DNA from: Vitellaria paradoxa
Taxonomy: Eukaryota > Streptophyta > Magnoliopsida > Ericales > Sapotaceae
DNA: 64,000 nt
Assembly (NCBI GenBank): GCA_019916065.1
Contig: CM034243.1
Location: 4,588,001-4,652,000, forward strand
Reading direction: 5' to 3'
This document shows positions 24,190-37,466 of this stretch, one piece after another; the stretch's first letter is position 1; every line of letters starts with the position of its first letter. Under the pieces are notes generated by a model. That model was not told the origin of the DNA and searched no databases. It saw only the letters and a program-made list of their open reading frames with translations. Both the position numbers and the translations under genes were made by a program.

Positions 24190-25570
24190 TGGTTAGATAA
24201 TTAAATAAATTTTAAATAAAATAAAAAAATTAAACCACTTTAGATTGGTTACTTCAAATTTAAAAATAATAATAATTAGTTGAAAAAAAGGATATATATT
24301 TAAACATTAATAAAAAATTTTGATGGTATTTCATAATTATGTAAACCCAAATTAAAAGCCACGTGTCTTTTTTTCTCACACGTAGTTTATATATATACAT
24401 ATATAATCTCCATTTGGTGTGACAAAAAATTCTGAAAAATAATAAAAAATAATAAAAATTTTTAAAAATTATTTATTTTTTAAATAAAGTCTAAATAAAA
24501 TAAAAAAAATTAAACCACTTTATATAGGTTATTTCAAATTTAGAAATAATAATAATTAGTTGAAGAAAGGATATAAATTTAAACATTAATAAAAAAAAAT
24601 TTGATAGTGTTTCATAAATATGTAAACCCAAATTAAAAGCCACGTGTCTTTTTTTCTCACATGTAGTGTATATATGTACATCTATAACCTCTACTTGAAG
24701 TGACAAAAAAAATTTTAAAAATAGTAAAAAATAATAAAAAAATTTTAAAAGTTATTTACTTTTTAAATAAAGTCTAAATAAAATAAAAAAAATTAAAAGA
24801 CTTTAGATAGGCTATTTCAAATTTAAAAATAATAATAATTAGTTGGAGAAAAGGATATAAATTTAAACATTAATAAAAAATTTGATAGGGTTTCATAATT
24901 ATGTAAACCCAAATTAAACGCCACGTGTCTTTTTCTTCTCAAATGTAGTGTGTATATATATACATATATAGTCTCCGTTTGGAGTGATAAAAAAATTTTG
25001 AAAAATTGTAAAAAAATAATAAAAAAACTCTAAAAATTGTTTACTTTTTAATAAATTCTAAATAAAATAAAAAAATTAAACCACTTTAGATAGGTTATTT
25101 CAAATTTAGAAATAATAATACTTAGTTGAAGAAAAGGATATAAATTTAAACATTAATCAAAAATTTGATAGGGTTTCATAATTATGTAAACCCAAATTAA
25201 AAGCTACGTGTCTTTTCTTCTCACATGTAGTATATATATATACATGTATAGCCTCCATTTAGAGTGACAAAAAAATTCTGAAAAATAGTAAAAAATAATA
25301 AAAAATTTTAAAAATTATTCACTTTTTAAATAAATTCTAAATAAAATAAAAAATTAAGCCACTTTAGATAGGTTATTTCAAATTTAGAAATAATAATCAT
25401 TAGTTGAAGAAAAGGAGATAAATTTAAACATTAATCAAAATTTTGATAGGATTTCATAATTACGTAAACCCAAATTAAAAGTCACGTGTCTCTCTTCTCA
25501 CATGTAGTGTATAAATATATATATATATATATATATAACCTCCATTTGGAGTGATCAAAAAATTTTGAAA
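24190..25570. repeat. Five-unit ~280-bp tandem array
   Basis: A G-box-like word CCACGTGTC recurs at about 24360, 24640, 24921, 25203 (as CTACGTGTC) and 25482, giving a period of about 281 bp. Each unit also holds AAACCACTTTAGATAGG, TTAGTTGAAGAAAAGG, TTTCATAATTATGTAAACCC and a segment of the common MITE (TTTGGAGTGACAAAAAATT). The array ends where an apparently complete MITE copy begins (25540-25695). A MITE insertion followed by unequal exchange would explain the structure. Confidence 0.87.
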
Positions 25571-25695
25571 AATAATAAAAATTTTTAAAAATTATTCACT
25601 TTTTATTTCATTACACGAATTACGAATTTAAAATTTATTTCATTTTATCTCATTTTAACTTACTTTTTATCACTCCAGTCACTTCAAACACATCT
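25540..25695. mobile_element. Copy of the common ~150-bp MITE at the edge of the tandem array
   Basis: Runs from CCATTTGGAGTGATCAAAAA to TTTTTATCACTCCAGTCACT and contains the family core with ACACGAATTACGAATT. Unlike the copies inside the array it appears full length. Confidence 0.6.
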
Positions 25696-25699
25696 ATAA

Positions 25700-28600
25700 T
25701 ACGTACAATTTGAGTTGAAGCCAGGGTCAGAAAATATAGATCCTATTTTTAGTTCTGAACTTATGACACACGTGGGCAAAGTCAATGAGAGGTGCATTTT
25801 GTAATTAATTTCGTGATTTTTGAAAAAAAAAAATTAAGTGGACGAAATAAAAAAAGAAATTCAAAAGTCAGTCGATGGAAGCACAGTTAAAAAAAAGTGC
25901 CATTGGTAAGCCGCATCATGTATATATATATATATATATATATTGTTAGGATCAGATGGCAATTAATTTGGGTGGCATCATGTATATGTACATATGTAGT
26001 TAGGACCAGTAGGCAATTAATATGGGTGGCGCGAGATTTCGATCGTCACCGTTGAATTTAGGTCATGTGACATAAATGCATGCGATAATGATATTTGTCC
26101 TTCTAACTAATGCTCAATTGTTTTATTTTAATTTTGTTTAAAGTGATAAGAAATTTTGAAAAATAATAAAAAAATTTAAAAAATTTTAAAAATTATTCAT
26201 TTTTTAACTCACTGCACGAATTACGAACCCATAACTTATCTTATTTTATTTTATTTTATTTCATTTTTTATCACTCCAAACTCACCCTTTATTTCTTCAT
26301 CATATATTTTCTACTATTTTAGTGTAATTCAAAATTATTTTTTTTATTAAAACTTAGTCTAGTAACATAAGAATAATTTTTTTATATAATTTTTTTTGTC
26401 AAAATTTAATGATTTTCTTACTTTATTTATGTTATTCGTATTTAAAACAATTAAAAAATACTTTTAAATTGGAGAACTCATACACAGGTAAAAAGCATTT
26501 TTTACAATTTTTTTTAAATGTAACTAACCTGTCTAAAACCCAAAAAAATATAAAAGAAAATTAATTTTCATAAATTCATCTAAAATAAATAAAAAAGATT
26601 ATTTTTTGATTTACCAGACTAATTGCAACCGTGTCGCAATTATACAATTCTAATTTAGCCTCTGTTTAGAATATTAAAAACCACTGAAAATACTAAAAAT
26701 TTTTAAAAATTATTTATTTTTTATTTTATTACATGAATTACGATCTCATAATTTTTATTAAATTTTATAATAAAAAAATATTACTCCAAACGCCTACACC
26801 CCTTAATATGCTTTTCGTAGCTGGGTTTCAGTGCCTGCAGTAAAAAATCAAGGGTTAAAATTTGTTTATATTTAATCTAATAGTTTTAATTTAATTTAAT
26901 TTAATTTATTTTTAAAATAAAAATAAAAATTAAAATATTCTGATTGAATCACAATCAATACAAATATAAAATATCACATGTTATTAAAATATAAACATAT
27001 CACAACCCTTAATTTTTTTTTTTCTGTAACTCATGTAATAAATTTTTTGACTGCAACTTAGTGAAACCCTTCGCAGCGTTGCTCTTTTTTGTTTTCATTT
27101 GGTTAGACTGTCTTTTTCTGTCTTTAAATATTTACAATGAGGCCTGACAAGGTCGACCTTTGGACCGCAGCACCTCGGTTTCTCCTTTCGCCCATTTATA
27201 TATCCTAGCTAGTACCGTGAACAAAATTAATATTAAATTTTTTATATAATTAAAATTTTAGATAAAAAATTTAAATTAAAAAAATTATGATAATTTATGA
27301 ATTTTAATTTTTTTTCTAAAATAATTTTAGGCCCAGTACCTATACATGCTTTGGTCTCTCTTTCTTCAATTAATTTTTGATAAGTATCATAAAAGAAAAT
27401 ACAAATTATGGTATTTTAATTTGGAAGGTTTAAATTTCTAATAATAATAATTGGGTAAAATTTAAGTTGACATTGTTTATTTGTATATGATCTCCAACTC
27501 TTGAAATATGGTGAAATTTAAAATAATCAAATCGTTTTGTGAAATAAATGATAGTCAGATCCACTAAAATAAGAATTGAGTGAAAAATTAAAAATATAAA
27601 AATGATCTTAATATTTAAATAAAAAAATAATTCTTAACTGTTAAATCTAAATTTATAAGAGAAATATTTTCAAAAATTATCCTATTTTATTCTATAAATA
27701 TACATGCTTGCTCAACTTTCTCCATTGCAGCCTTCATTTCAAATTGAGAACCGCTGCTTATTTGCTCATAATTAAGATTTTTTTACCACAATTTGTTGCA
27801 TGGCACACTAATTTTTTTATAATTTTTAATAAATATTTATTAAAAATATAATAAACTGTAAAAAATTACAAAATGGCAAACGAGCACTAAAACAATTTTA
27901 TATATGTACATATATACACTATAACGGATGGGACCTGACATGCCAACTTTTCACTTATTTATTTATTGGATTTATTAATAGGTAAGAGTGAAAACGAATC
28001 GAACTTTCTTTCAAGTTATTTGAATTCGAGTCGTAACTAAAACGTGTTTAAATTAAGTTTAATTTGTAGTTTGCTTAGAATTGAGGTCGAACTTAAACTT
28101 AAATTTAAAAAAATTCGAGTCGAAAGCTCGTAAGCAAACTTGATAAAATAATATATATATATATATATATATTATAATATTTTAATTTCTTTTAGTAATA
28201 AAATTTATAATATTTTATTTATTATATTTTAGTATAGAGAGGTAAAATATATATATATTGAGTAGTGTAAAAAAAAAAAATTAAGGAGAGCAAATATGAA
28301 TAATTTATAAATTCTTTCACAAATGTCAATGATGGAACTTTGCACACTTTCAAAACTTTAGAAGGGCAATTGCTATCCTCTGCAAGCAATGGTGGTCCGT
28401 GATCGCCCCTGAATGGAGAAATTATTCTAAATGAATTTGGTATAGAGTGTAATCACTTCCATGATTTTAGCGTAGAGAGAGAAAATATAGAGAGTGAACA
28501 TTGTAGTAATTTTGTCAAAATTTTAAGCGAACAAATATATATATATATATATATAATTTATGAATTATTGCACAAATTCAACGATAAAATTATATATAAT

Positions 28601-29140
28601 TTTTTTTATAAATTTTAGGAGTTGCACTCACCCACCTCACGTGGACAATGGTGATTAGTATGTCACTATTTTAATTGAAAAATTATTTAAAAAATAAGCA
28701 TTATATATGGCGTAATAATTTCTATGACTTAAAAATTAGGTGTTTGATTCAATTAATGTAAGTCATTTTACAACTACTATTACATGTAATAATTTTAACT
28801 ATTGTGTTTCTTTTATCTTCCTTTATTTTCTATTAATTTTCTTACAGTCGTCAATAAATATATTTACAATGACTATATTTTTGAAAAAATATTTTTATTT
28901 TTATTATAATTTTTACATTGTCATGTATAATAATATAATATTACTAATAACAATATATCTTAAAGTAAAGATCAACAATGATAATTGCCACTAATATCAA
29001 TTAAAGAGAGGATGAAAAAAAAAAAGAGAAATGTAAAATAAAAATAACATGATTTGGGAAAATTCGAATGTTTCTTCGTATTTGAAGTGGGTCCAAAAAG
29101 GAGACATTTTATTTTTCTAATTGGGGTATGATAATTAGGG
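25700..29140. other. Gene-free intergenic region
   Basis: No supported gene. Contains a (TA)n tract near 25920, two more copies of the common MITE (about 26135-26290 and 26660-26795) and a decayed block with ATTCGAGTCG-type words near 28000-28140 resembling hAT MITE interiors. (TA)n tracts occur near 28148 and 28538. The open frame near 28740 is Phe/Ile/Asn-rich low-complexity sequence. Confidence 0.5.
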
Positions 29141-29362
29141 TCTTATTGTACTTTTTGGTTGAGAAAAAAAATTAAAAAAAAAACAAAAAAAAAATTGAAT
29201 TGGCGTTTCGAGCGTCGGGGATGCATACAATTACAGCGTGCACTCTGCTCCACGTTGATTTTTTTTTGTTTTTGTTTTGGGGGGGGGGGGGGGTTGGTTT
29301 TGGGGGGCTCAGGGGTGACCACTGCCAATCCTCGCCCACAATTTATGCGGCTGTTAGGCTTA

Positions 29363-29719
29363 GGCCTATTTGGTATAAAGATAAAATACTAAAAATCTTT
29401 ATAAATCTCTAATAACTTATTTATATTTAATTTTTTCGTTATTACTAATTTTAAAAAAATTTAATATTTCGTTAAAAAATAAAAAATTTAGAAATAGGTT
29501 AATCGAATGTGTAAATTTTTTATATAATCATATTTTTTGTATCGAGATCTTTCAAACGAGTACTATTGTCGTTATTTTTTATGAATTTTTTTGAATCCGT
29601 GAGAACGGATTTGAAAAATCGTTCCCACAGTTTGTGACTTTTCAGAAAAAAAACACCAAAATTAACTCTAAATCACATTTTATCTCAATTTATCTTTTTT
29701 TTTTTACTCCAAACGGATC
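29363..29719. mobile_element. Tourist/PIF-Harbinger MITE, 357 bp
   Basis: Left end GGCCTATTTGGTATAAAGATA and complement of right end GATCCGTTTGGAGTAAAA form degenerate inverted termini. A perfect TTA duplication (29360-29362 and 29720-29722) flanks it, as expected for Harbinger insertions. It is absent from the matching place in duplication copy B. The internal phrase AACGGATTTGAAAAATCGTT is shared with the element at 51173-51537, so both belong to one family. Confidence 0.85.
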
Positions 29720-30713
29720 TTATTAGCCATAGGGGGTGATTAGCCAGTTGTTCCACTCATCAGTAGTGATCAGCATCCCCCCATCAATTATTTGTTTGTA
29801 TTAATAAAAAATATTTTTATTTAATTGATAGCACAACTGATTAACACAACGGCAACAATTGGGACACTAAAGTTATACAATGACAACAATTTATTTTTGT
29901 GAAAAATTCTTGTACAATCACACTAAAGCGAATTGACTTCGATTATTAACTAAACCACATCCATTTTTCCTTTTATTTAAAAAAAAAATTTCTTTTTTAA
30001 ATGGAGACGATCCGTATCAATAATTATGATTTTATGTGTGAACAATATGTCAATATCACAATATCTTGGTCATTCACAACAAAATATTTTTTTCTATATC
30101 AAATATTTTTTTCTGTATCGGTAAAAAAAAAATTTATCATTAGATAAAAAATTATTAAAATTTATAATAAAATTATGAATTTATTTTATCTACACTCCTT
30201 ATGGCTTTGACTCTGTACATTTAGAACTCACCTGCTTTATAAATGTGCATGTAAAATTCATAAGATTTGTATTATATTCATTCAAACTCCTTCTATTAGA
30301 ATTTTCATCCAAAAAGTAACTTTTGACTCATTCATTACTATTAAATTATTTTTATACACTTACTATTAATATAAAAAATAAATTCATGAAAAAAAATTAA
30401 GAATGAGAGTCTTCTGTTATTATTTAATATTAAAGGAAAGGAAATGAAAGAAAAGGAAAAATTAAAATTTTATCTCTTTCATGTCTAGTTTATTAGACTA
30501 ATAATAAAAACAAGTAATAATAATTTATATATATGTAAAATTATTAATTTATATGAAATATTAATGTGAAGCATAATAATATAAAGTACTAATATAGAAA
30601 AGATTCACAAAAAAATTTAATAAATTAGTTATAATTTTTATAAAAAAAAGACACACCATATATGATGTAAATATTTTTTTTATTAATACTAAGAGTATAA
30701 ATGTAATTTTATA

Positions 30714-30880
30714 GAATTGTGAGGGGTAGCTCAACTGGTAAGATCTTTAGTTTATTTACTACAGTCACTAGTTCAAGTCTTCTCAGTGCCACTAGAAGTT
30801 TACCTGATCGATAACTTTAGGTTTACAAGGGATTAATTGAGGTGCGTGCAAACAAGTCCGAGTACCTGAGTTTTAAAAAA
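30714..30880 (+). mobile_element. tRNA-derived SINE in duplication copy A
   Basis: Begins with a tRNA-like promoter region (GGTAGCTCAACTGGTAAGAT as A box and AGTTCAAGTCT as a decayed B box). A tail follows with GGTGCGTGCAAACAAGTCCG and ACCTGAG, reminiscent of the Au-type plant SINE body. ATGTAATTTTATA flanks it at 30701-30713 and 30881-30893, a 13-bp target duplication typical of retroposition. It is not a functional tRNA gene, because the arms do not pair. Confidence 0.8.
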
Positions 30881-31329
30881 ATGTAATTTTATAATATTAA
30901 ATTAGTTAAAAGTTACTTTTTAGATTAAAAAAATTGATATAAAGGGATTTGAGTGAATATAATACAAATCTAAAGAGTCTAAATGCACATTTATGAAATT
31001 TATGAAATCTAAGTGTACAAAATCGAAACTATAGAGGATGTAAGTAAAATAAATCCTAAAAATTATTAATCACAAATTATGATTTATCAGTAAAACTATT
31101 TTCTTGTGATGTATAAGATAATTTGTTGTTACAAAATATTTTTTTTAGTTTTCGGACATATTATGATATTACTAAAAATATTTATAGTGTTATAATGTTA
31201 CACTGTGGTTAATATTTAATCATTAGAATTCAAATTTCTTGCTGTTGTGGTGGTGGTGAGGAGGAAGAAGAGAATGATAAATAAATTATTATTATTATAA
31301 CAGTCATAGGTACACATTGTAATGAATGT

Positions 31330-31670
31330 AAAATAACAAAAATTTAGTGTGGCAGAATTAAAACTCTTTAAACCAACAGAAGTTCTTTAAAATCGTGAGA
31401 AGAAGGAGAAGAAGAAACTGCATGCGACAAAAGCATGAGATTGGTTTAAAATAAAAAAAATAAATTACCAAAATCCAGGCCTTTAATTGAGGGAAAAAGA
31501 AAAGAAAGAAGAGAGAGAGAGAGAGAGTAAGAAAAGGAGGACCATTACCACCTAGACCTGGCCTCATCTAGCTTTGGTCCTAGCAACTTGGTTAGAATAT
31601 AAGATTTGAAACAGATTACGTACACCTGTGTGAACATGAAGAGCTGGTTGGTGACAAGCCCTTATATTAT
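31330..31670. other. Strongly conserved end block of duplication copy A
   Basis: About 340 bp with only about five visible differences from 33767-34110, whereas neighbouring duplicated sequence shows many changes. It contains a (GA)n run near 31510, CTAGACCTGGCCTCATCTAG and TACACCTGTGTGAACATGAA. No open frame is convincing. It may be a transcribed leader, a regulatory block or a gene-conversion tract. Confidence 0.5.
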
Positions 31671-31977
31671 CTTTCTATTTTCTATTTTTGTTTTTTAATT
31701 TTTAGTTTGAGCTCTTTTTCATTTTGTATTAATAAAAATAAAAAAAACAGTTCAAAACTCATTTGGTTGCTTATATTTTTAAAACTCGTTTTAGAAAATA
31801 AAAAATGAGCTTACACATAAAATAAAAAATAACAAAAAGTCATTTTAAGAATCTTTCATCAAATATAAGAAAAATCTCAAAATAAGAAAAATAAAATATT
31901 TTTTTATTTTTTTGTTTTAAGATTTTTAACATATAAAATAAAAATAAAAATAAAAAATAAATTAAATGCGACCTAAC
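31671..31977. other. Spacer between the two duplication copies
   Basis: AT-rich spacer. A segment from about 31764 (GGTTGCTTATATTTTT) to 31972 (complement GGTCGCATTTAATTTATT) has weak inverted ends and might be another MITE. No target duplication is evident. Confidence 0.35.
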
Positions 31978-32975
31978 TTTTTGGTTTAAAAAAAAAAACC
32001 GAAAAAAAAAAATTGAATCGGCATTTAGAGTGTCGGGGACGCATACAATTACAGCGTGCACTCTGCTCCGCCGCGTTGATGGGTGGGGCTCAGGAGTGAC
32101 CACTGCCAATCCTCGCCCACAATTTATGCGGCTAGTAGGCTTCTTAGCGATACGCGGTGATTTTAGCCATTTGTTCCACTCATCAATGGTGTTCAGCATC
32201 GCCCATCAATTATTCATTTGTATTAAAAAAGAATTTTATTTAATTGATAACACATCTTATTATCACAATGGCAACAATTGCGACACTGGAGTTATACAAT
32301 GACAACAATTTATTTTTGTGAAAAATCCTTATACAATCACAGTAAAGCGAATTGACTTCGATTATTAAATAATTTACATCGCTTTTCCTTTTATTTAACA
32401 AAAATTTCCTTTTTTTTTTTATATGAAGATGACTCGTATCAATAATTATGATTTTACATATGAATAATATGTCAATATCACAATATATTGATCATTCATA
32501 ACAAAATATTTTTTTTTCTTTACTCACCAAAAATTTTTTTTTTCTCTATTGGTAAAAAAGAATGATTTATCATTAGATTAAAAATTATTAAAATTTATAA
32601 TAAAATTATGGGTTTATTTTATCTACACTCCTTGTAGTTTTGATTTTGTACATTTAGACTTCATTTGTTTTATAAATTTGTACGTAAACCTCATAAAATT
32701 TGTATTATATTCATTCAGACTCCTTCTGTTAAAATTTTCATTAAAAAAAAAGCAACTTTTGGCTCATTCATTACTATTAAATTATTTTTGTTCCCTTACT
32801 ATTAATATAAAAAATAAATTCATCAAAAAAAAATTTAGAATGTGGGTCGTTTGTTATTATTTGATATTAAAGGAAAAGAAGTGAAAGAAAGGGAGAAATT
32901 AAAATTTTATCTCTTCCATGTTTAGTTTATTAGACTAATAATAAAAAAGTAATAATAATCTATATATATGTATAA

Positions 32976-33006
<31 letters not shown>

Positions 33007-33174
33007 AAATAAATTTGAAATATTAATGTGAAGCATAATAATTTCAATATAGAAAAGGTTCACAAAAAATTTAATAAATTAATTATAATGTAATTTTTAT
33101 ATAAAAAAAAGATACACCATATATGATATAAATATTTTTTTTATTAATAATAAGGGTATAAATGTAATTTTATA

Positions 33175-33340
33175 GAATCCTAAAGGGTAACTCAATGGTA
33201 AGATCTTGAATTTGCTACCCAGTAATAATTAGTTTGAGTCTCCTCAAGACCACTGAGGCTTACCTAGTTATTAACTTTAGGATTTCTGGAGATTAATCGA
33301 AATGGGCGCAAGATAGTTTAAACACTCTGAGTTCAAAAAA
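33175..33340 (+). mobile_element. tRNA-derived SINE in duplication copy B
   Basis: Orthologous to the SINE at 30714-30880, with the same target duplication ATGTAATTTTATA (33162-33174 and 33341-33353). The A box reads GGGTAACTCAATGGTAAGAT and the B box AGTTTGAGTCT. The shared site shows that insertion came before the duplication. Confidence 0.8.
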
Positions 33341-33766
33341 ATGTAATTTTATAGTATTGAATTGGTCAAAAGTTACTTTTTTGATAAAAAATTAACAAAA
33401 AGGAAATTTGAGTGAATATAATACAAATCTAGAGAGTCCAAATGCACATTTATGAAATTTGTGAAACATACTTGTACAAAATCGAAACTACAAAAGATGT
33501 AAGTGAAATAAATTTTAAAAATTATTTGTCACGAATTATGATTTATCAATGAAACTATTACCCTGTGATAAATAAGACAATTTTTAATTACAAAATATTT
33601 TTTTAGTTTCGAACATATTATGATATTAGTAAAAATATTTATAGTGTTATAATGTCACACTGCAGTTAATTTTTAATCATTACAATTCAAATTTCTGGTG
33701 GTGGTGAGGAAGAGAATGATAAATAATTATTATTATAACCGTCCATAGGTACATATTGTAATGAAT

Positions 33767-34110
33767 GTAAAATAACAAAAATTTAGTGTGGCAGAATTAA
33801 AACTCTTTAAACCAACAGAAGTTCTTTAAAATCGTGAGAAGAAGGAGAAGAAGAAATTGCATGCGATAAAAGCATGAGATTGGTTTAAAATAAAAAAATA
33901 AATTACCAAAATCCAGGCCTTTAATTGAGGGAAAAAGAAAAGAAAGAAGTGAGAGAGAGAGAGAGAGTAAGAAAAGGAGGACCATTACCACCTAGACCTG
34001 GCCTCATCTAGCTTTGGTCCTAGCAACTTGGTTAGAATATAAGATTCGAAACAGATTACGTACACCTGTGTGAACATGAAGAGCTGGTTGGTGACAAGCC
34101 CTTATATTAG
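33767..34110. other. Strongly conserved end block of duplication copy B
   Basis: Near-identical partner of 31330-31670. Immediately after GACAAGCCCTTATATTA the copies diverge completely, so this is the right breakpoint of the duplication. Confidence 0.5.
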
Positions 34111-37100
34111 TTGTGGGGTGTGTGGTATTCATTAATTATTGTGGTCACGCTTGCATGTGATAGGTGTTCCTTCGACATGGTACAAAAAAGTCTTTTGGGT
34201 TTGGTTTCATCAATTAATGTTCTTGGCTAGCTATGACTACAGTCTCCTTTCAAGAAATTATATGGTATTGATAATTTTTTGAGATTGAAGGGTTTTGAAA
34301 TTGAAATTATATTTTCAATTCTAAATTTATGTAAAATTTCATTCCATACTTAAGATTACAGCATTTTCATCCGTTAAATGATTTCGTATAAATGTGAAGG
34401 TTAAAAATATAACTTCTAGAATCACCTTATTTATTTTTAAGTACAACATTAATATGTGTGCAAATTTATGTGTTAAAAAAATAAAATTTTTTGTAAAATG
34501 TGAATTTTTTAATTAAAAAATTATTGTCATAAATGAAAAAAACGAAAATTTTACATGCGTTAATTTTTATGGTATGTGTATGTGGGTTCTGCACTTGGTA
34601 TAACTGGTTACTTTATAATTTTTTTTTATTTTTTGTCTAAAACTTTAGTATTTTAAAAAATTTTCAAAAAAAAAAAAAAAAAAGCATTCGACATTGTTAG
34701 AATTATAAATTTTTTAATATTTTAGATAATATTGCAAATGTTCGAAGTATGAAGAGGAAAACGTTTCTCTCTCTCAAACATTAATTTATCTAATTTTTTT
34801 AGACTCCATTTGGATGACCAGCATTTCAAATCAATTCAATTCATTTGAAATTAAAAAGTTTTAAAATATAATTGAAAGACTTAATTATGTAATAATATAT
34901 GAAAGTTTTCAAATAATTACTACTAATAATAAGTACTATTCTATTATCAATAATTATTATTATTTTTTAAATTGTGGAGTCACTATGATAAATGATATCA
35001 AATAATTATTATTTTTTCTCATGATGATTTCAAATCTATCATAATTCATGACGTTAAGTTACTCAAGACTATAATGAACTTTCCGACTAAACTAACAAAA
35101 TTATATTTTTGAGTAATTTTTCTCAAATAATTAATACCAAATTCGAGGTATCGTTCGGTGTGCCAACAAATAAAATAAAACAAAATAAATCTCCAACAAT
35201 CTCTATAACTTATTCACTTTTTATTTCACTGCACAAATTACGAACTTACAAATTATTTCATTTTATCTCACTTTTTATTACTCCAAACGTAGTTTGTTTA
35301 ACCACAAACGAAATCTTAGGCTCCTTTGAGATATTCAAAAATTTCAAACCAATGAATTTGAAAGTAAGTTTATTGTAATATGAGAAAGCAATAATTGATT
35401 TACACAATACTAGACGAATTATTTAAGTTACTTAAATTCATAATCGAATTCTCATCTAAATTTTAAAGTTATATCTGAGCAATTTTTCTTATATTTGTGC
35501 CTATTACTTGTAGCTGAAAAAATGATATATATATATATATATATATATATTTGAATATGTATTGGGAAAGTACATAGTACATGTGTAAAAATATATGAGG
35601 AAAAATTGTACTCGGATTAAAGCATAAAAAATGAGACAAATTTGAAACCTTTTCACAAGTGGTTTGCATTCCGAGGGGGATAGTGGTTTGGGTTGGGCCT
35701 CCGGCCCCTTTTAATTTTTTGGGCTGGGTAAACAGCATTTAGTCGATTCAGCATCGATTATGTGACTTTGTCTGGGAATTGATTTATTTTGGTGGGGGGA
35801 TATATAAAATCACTAGTTCATATTATTTATTTACTTAATGAAAATAAATGAAATTATTTTTTTGATAATAATTATACGTTTTGTCTTATTTTTTAATTTA
35901 ATGAAAAATAAATAAATTTCAAACGTTCACTTTATTTTACTCTATTATTATTATTTTCATTCATTTTTCTTTTTCTTCGAAAGGCAAAGCAAAAAAGGGA
36001 CATACAATTTCTGCATATCTAAGTACTATTAATTTGGTATTTTATGTTTTTGAAAATGATAATCCAACAAAATTTTTATTGGGGATAAAATATGAATGGA
36101 TAATATTATTAAATATGCTAATCATCCATTGGTACGTTGATTGTTGCAACTTTATCTATGTAATGTAATGCAATGGTTATGTCTTACAACTGTTTAATAG
36201 TAATTAATTTGTATCCTGGAAAAATGATTTTCTTTAATAGGGTGCATTTGGCGCATTGAAAAATACTGAAAAATCTTGAAATTTTTTAAAAATTATTTAT
36301 TTTTTATCTCACAATTACGAAATCATATATTATCTCACTTTATCTCATTTTTTACTATTTCAAACGCCATTTTAAGTAAATATGTTAATATATATATATA
36401 TATGTATAATTAATTTAGTATATATATTTTGAGATTAATTGTTAAATCAAAGAAATTGAAATTAAATTTGCTGTCAGTTTAGTGATAGTTAATCTAAGTT
36501 ATTAGATTAAAATTCAACGATTTAAACATATTTATAAATTTTAATTTAAAAATATACGTGAATATATTGGTAATGCGCTCTTAACAACTTGCCATGTATA
36601 CCAATTTCATTTTCATATATATATATATATATATATATTTTGCTCTTTTTGGGTTTGCTAAAGCAAAACAGTTGTACCATGGATTTGTTCGGGTACCAAA
36701 GTTTTTCTGTTTTTAGTTTTATATGAATTTTTTACTAAAATTTATTTTTTATTTAATAATTTTAAACATGTTATTTATATTTATAAAAAAAAATCATGTT
36801 CATTAAAAAAAAACGATTAACACGGCTACAAACTAACAAAAAAAATCAAATTTTAATTAAAAAAAATACTGCATAAGATGAAAATAAATTAAATAAAAAA
36901 CCAAAAAGTTGATTTTTAGCCAAGCCCATCTGTATTGATATTTTTTCATAGTTCTAAATAAATAAATAAATAAAAATCTGGCAATATCATTTAAAATTTT
37001 TATTTTTTAAATTCTCATTTTTTAATTTATTTTACTTTAGGAGATACAATCGACGGTCCTAATACAGCCACTTGCACGGACATTGGATGTTCAAGATAAG

Positions 37101-37188
37101 CACGGGGCCGTTCGTATCGTCCCCATTAACAGTGGCATTCGAGTAATATTGTCGTAGAAGACGACCAAAACTGCAACGCGCTGGTCAT
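34111..37188. other. Intergenic region upstream of RGGA
   Basis: No supported gene. Contains two further copies of the common MITE (about 35145-35296 and 36241-36375) and (TA)n tracts near 35525 and 36617. The open frames seen are short and low-complexity. Confidence 0.5.
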
Positions 37189-37194
37189 TATAAA
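37189..37194 (+). promoter_or_regulatory. Probable TATA box of RGGA
   Basis: TATAAA about 270 bp upstream of the start codon, followed 50 bp later by a long CT tract (37238-37285) of the kind found in plant leaders near transcription starts. A second, weaker candidate lies at about 37213. Confidence 0.45.
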
Positions 37195-37466
37195 CACACG
37201 AGCCCTGCAGTAAATATAAATCCGGATTTCCAGATTAGGTTTGTCTCTCTCTCTCTCTCTCCCTCTATCTGTCTCTCTAGCTCTCGCGCGCACGCGCAGA
37301 CGTTCTTCGCCCTTCTACACTGCATTGCGGCTAGGGTTTTGCGTTCTCTCAATCTCCGAGACTGCTTACAGATCTGTATGGACGATGGCTGTGAGGTGGA
37401 ATTAGGGTTTCGCGGTCGCCTTTCGAAGTCTTAGTATTCTGAAAGTTGGGGGTTGTTTCGTTGGAA

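Larger units (their letters stand above)
29150..31670. repeat. Direct duplication, copy A (2.5 kb)
   Basis: Aligns in the same orientation to 31978-34110 from the AAAAATTGAATTGGCG stretch through to GACAAGCCCTTATATTA. Shared landmarks in order are CATACAATTACAGCGTGCAC, CCTCGCCCACAATTTATGCG, AAAGCGAATTGACTTCGATT, a SINE, and a closing ~340-bp block. Copy A is longer mainly because of the Tourist MITE at 29363-29719. No gene was identified inside. Confidence 0.88.
31978..34110. repeat. Direct duplication, copy B (2.1 kb)
   Basis: Second copy of 29150-31670 in direct orientation. It lacks the Tourist MITE, carries a (TA)n expansion near 32982-33005, and keeps the SINE at the same place. Small indels and substitutions are spread throughout except in the last ~340 bp. 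Confidence 0.88.

Noticed and set aside
29143..29412. Short frames with poly-Pro, poly-Gly or poly-Lys runs
   Set aside because: They come from homopolymer runs of G and A at the start of duplication copy A and are not conserved in copy B.
30720..30790. Possible tRNA gene
   Set aside because: A- and B-box-like words are present, but the acceptor and anticodon arms do not pair. The unit has a SINE tail and target duplications.
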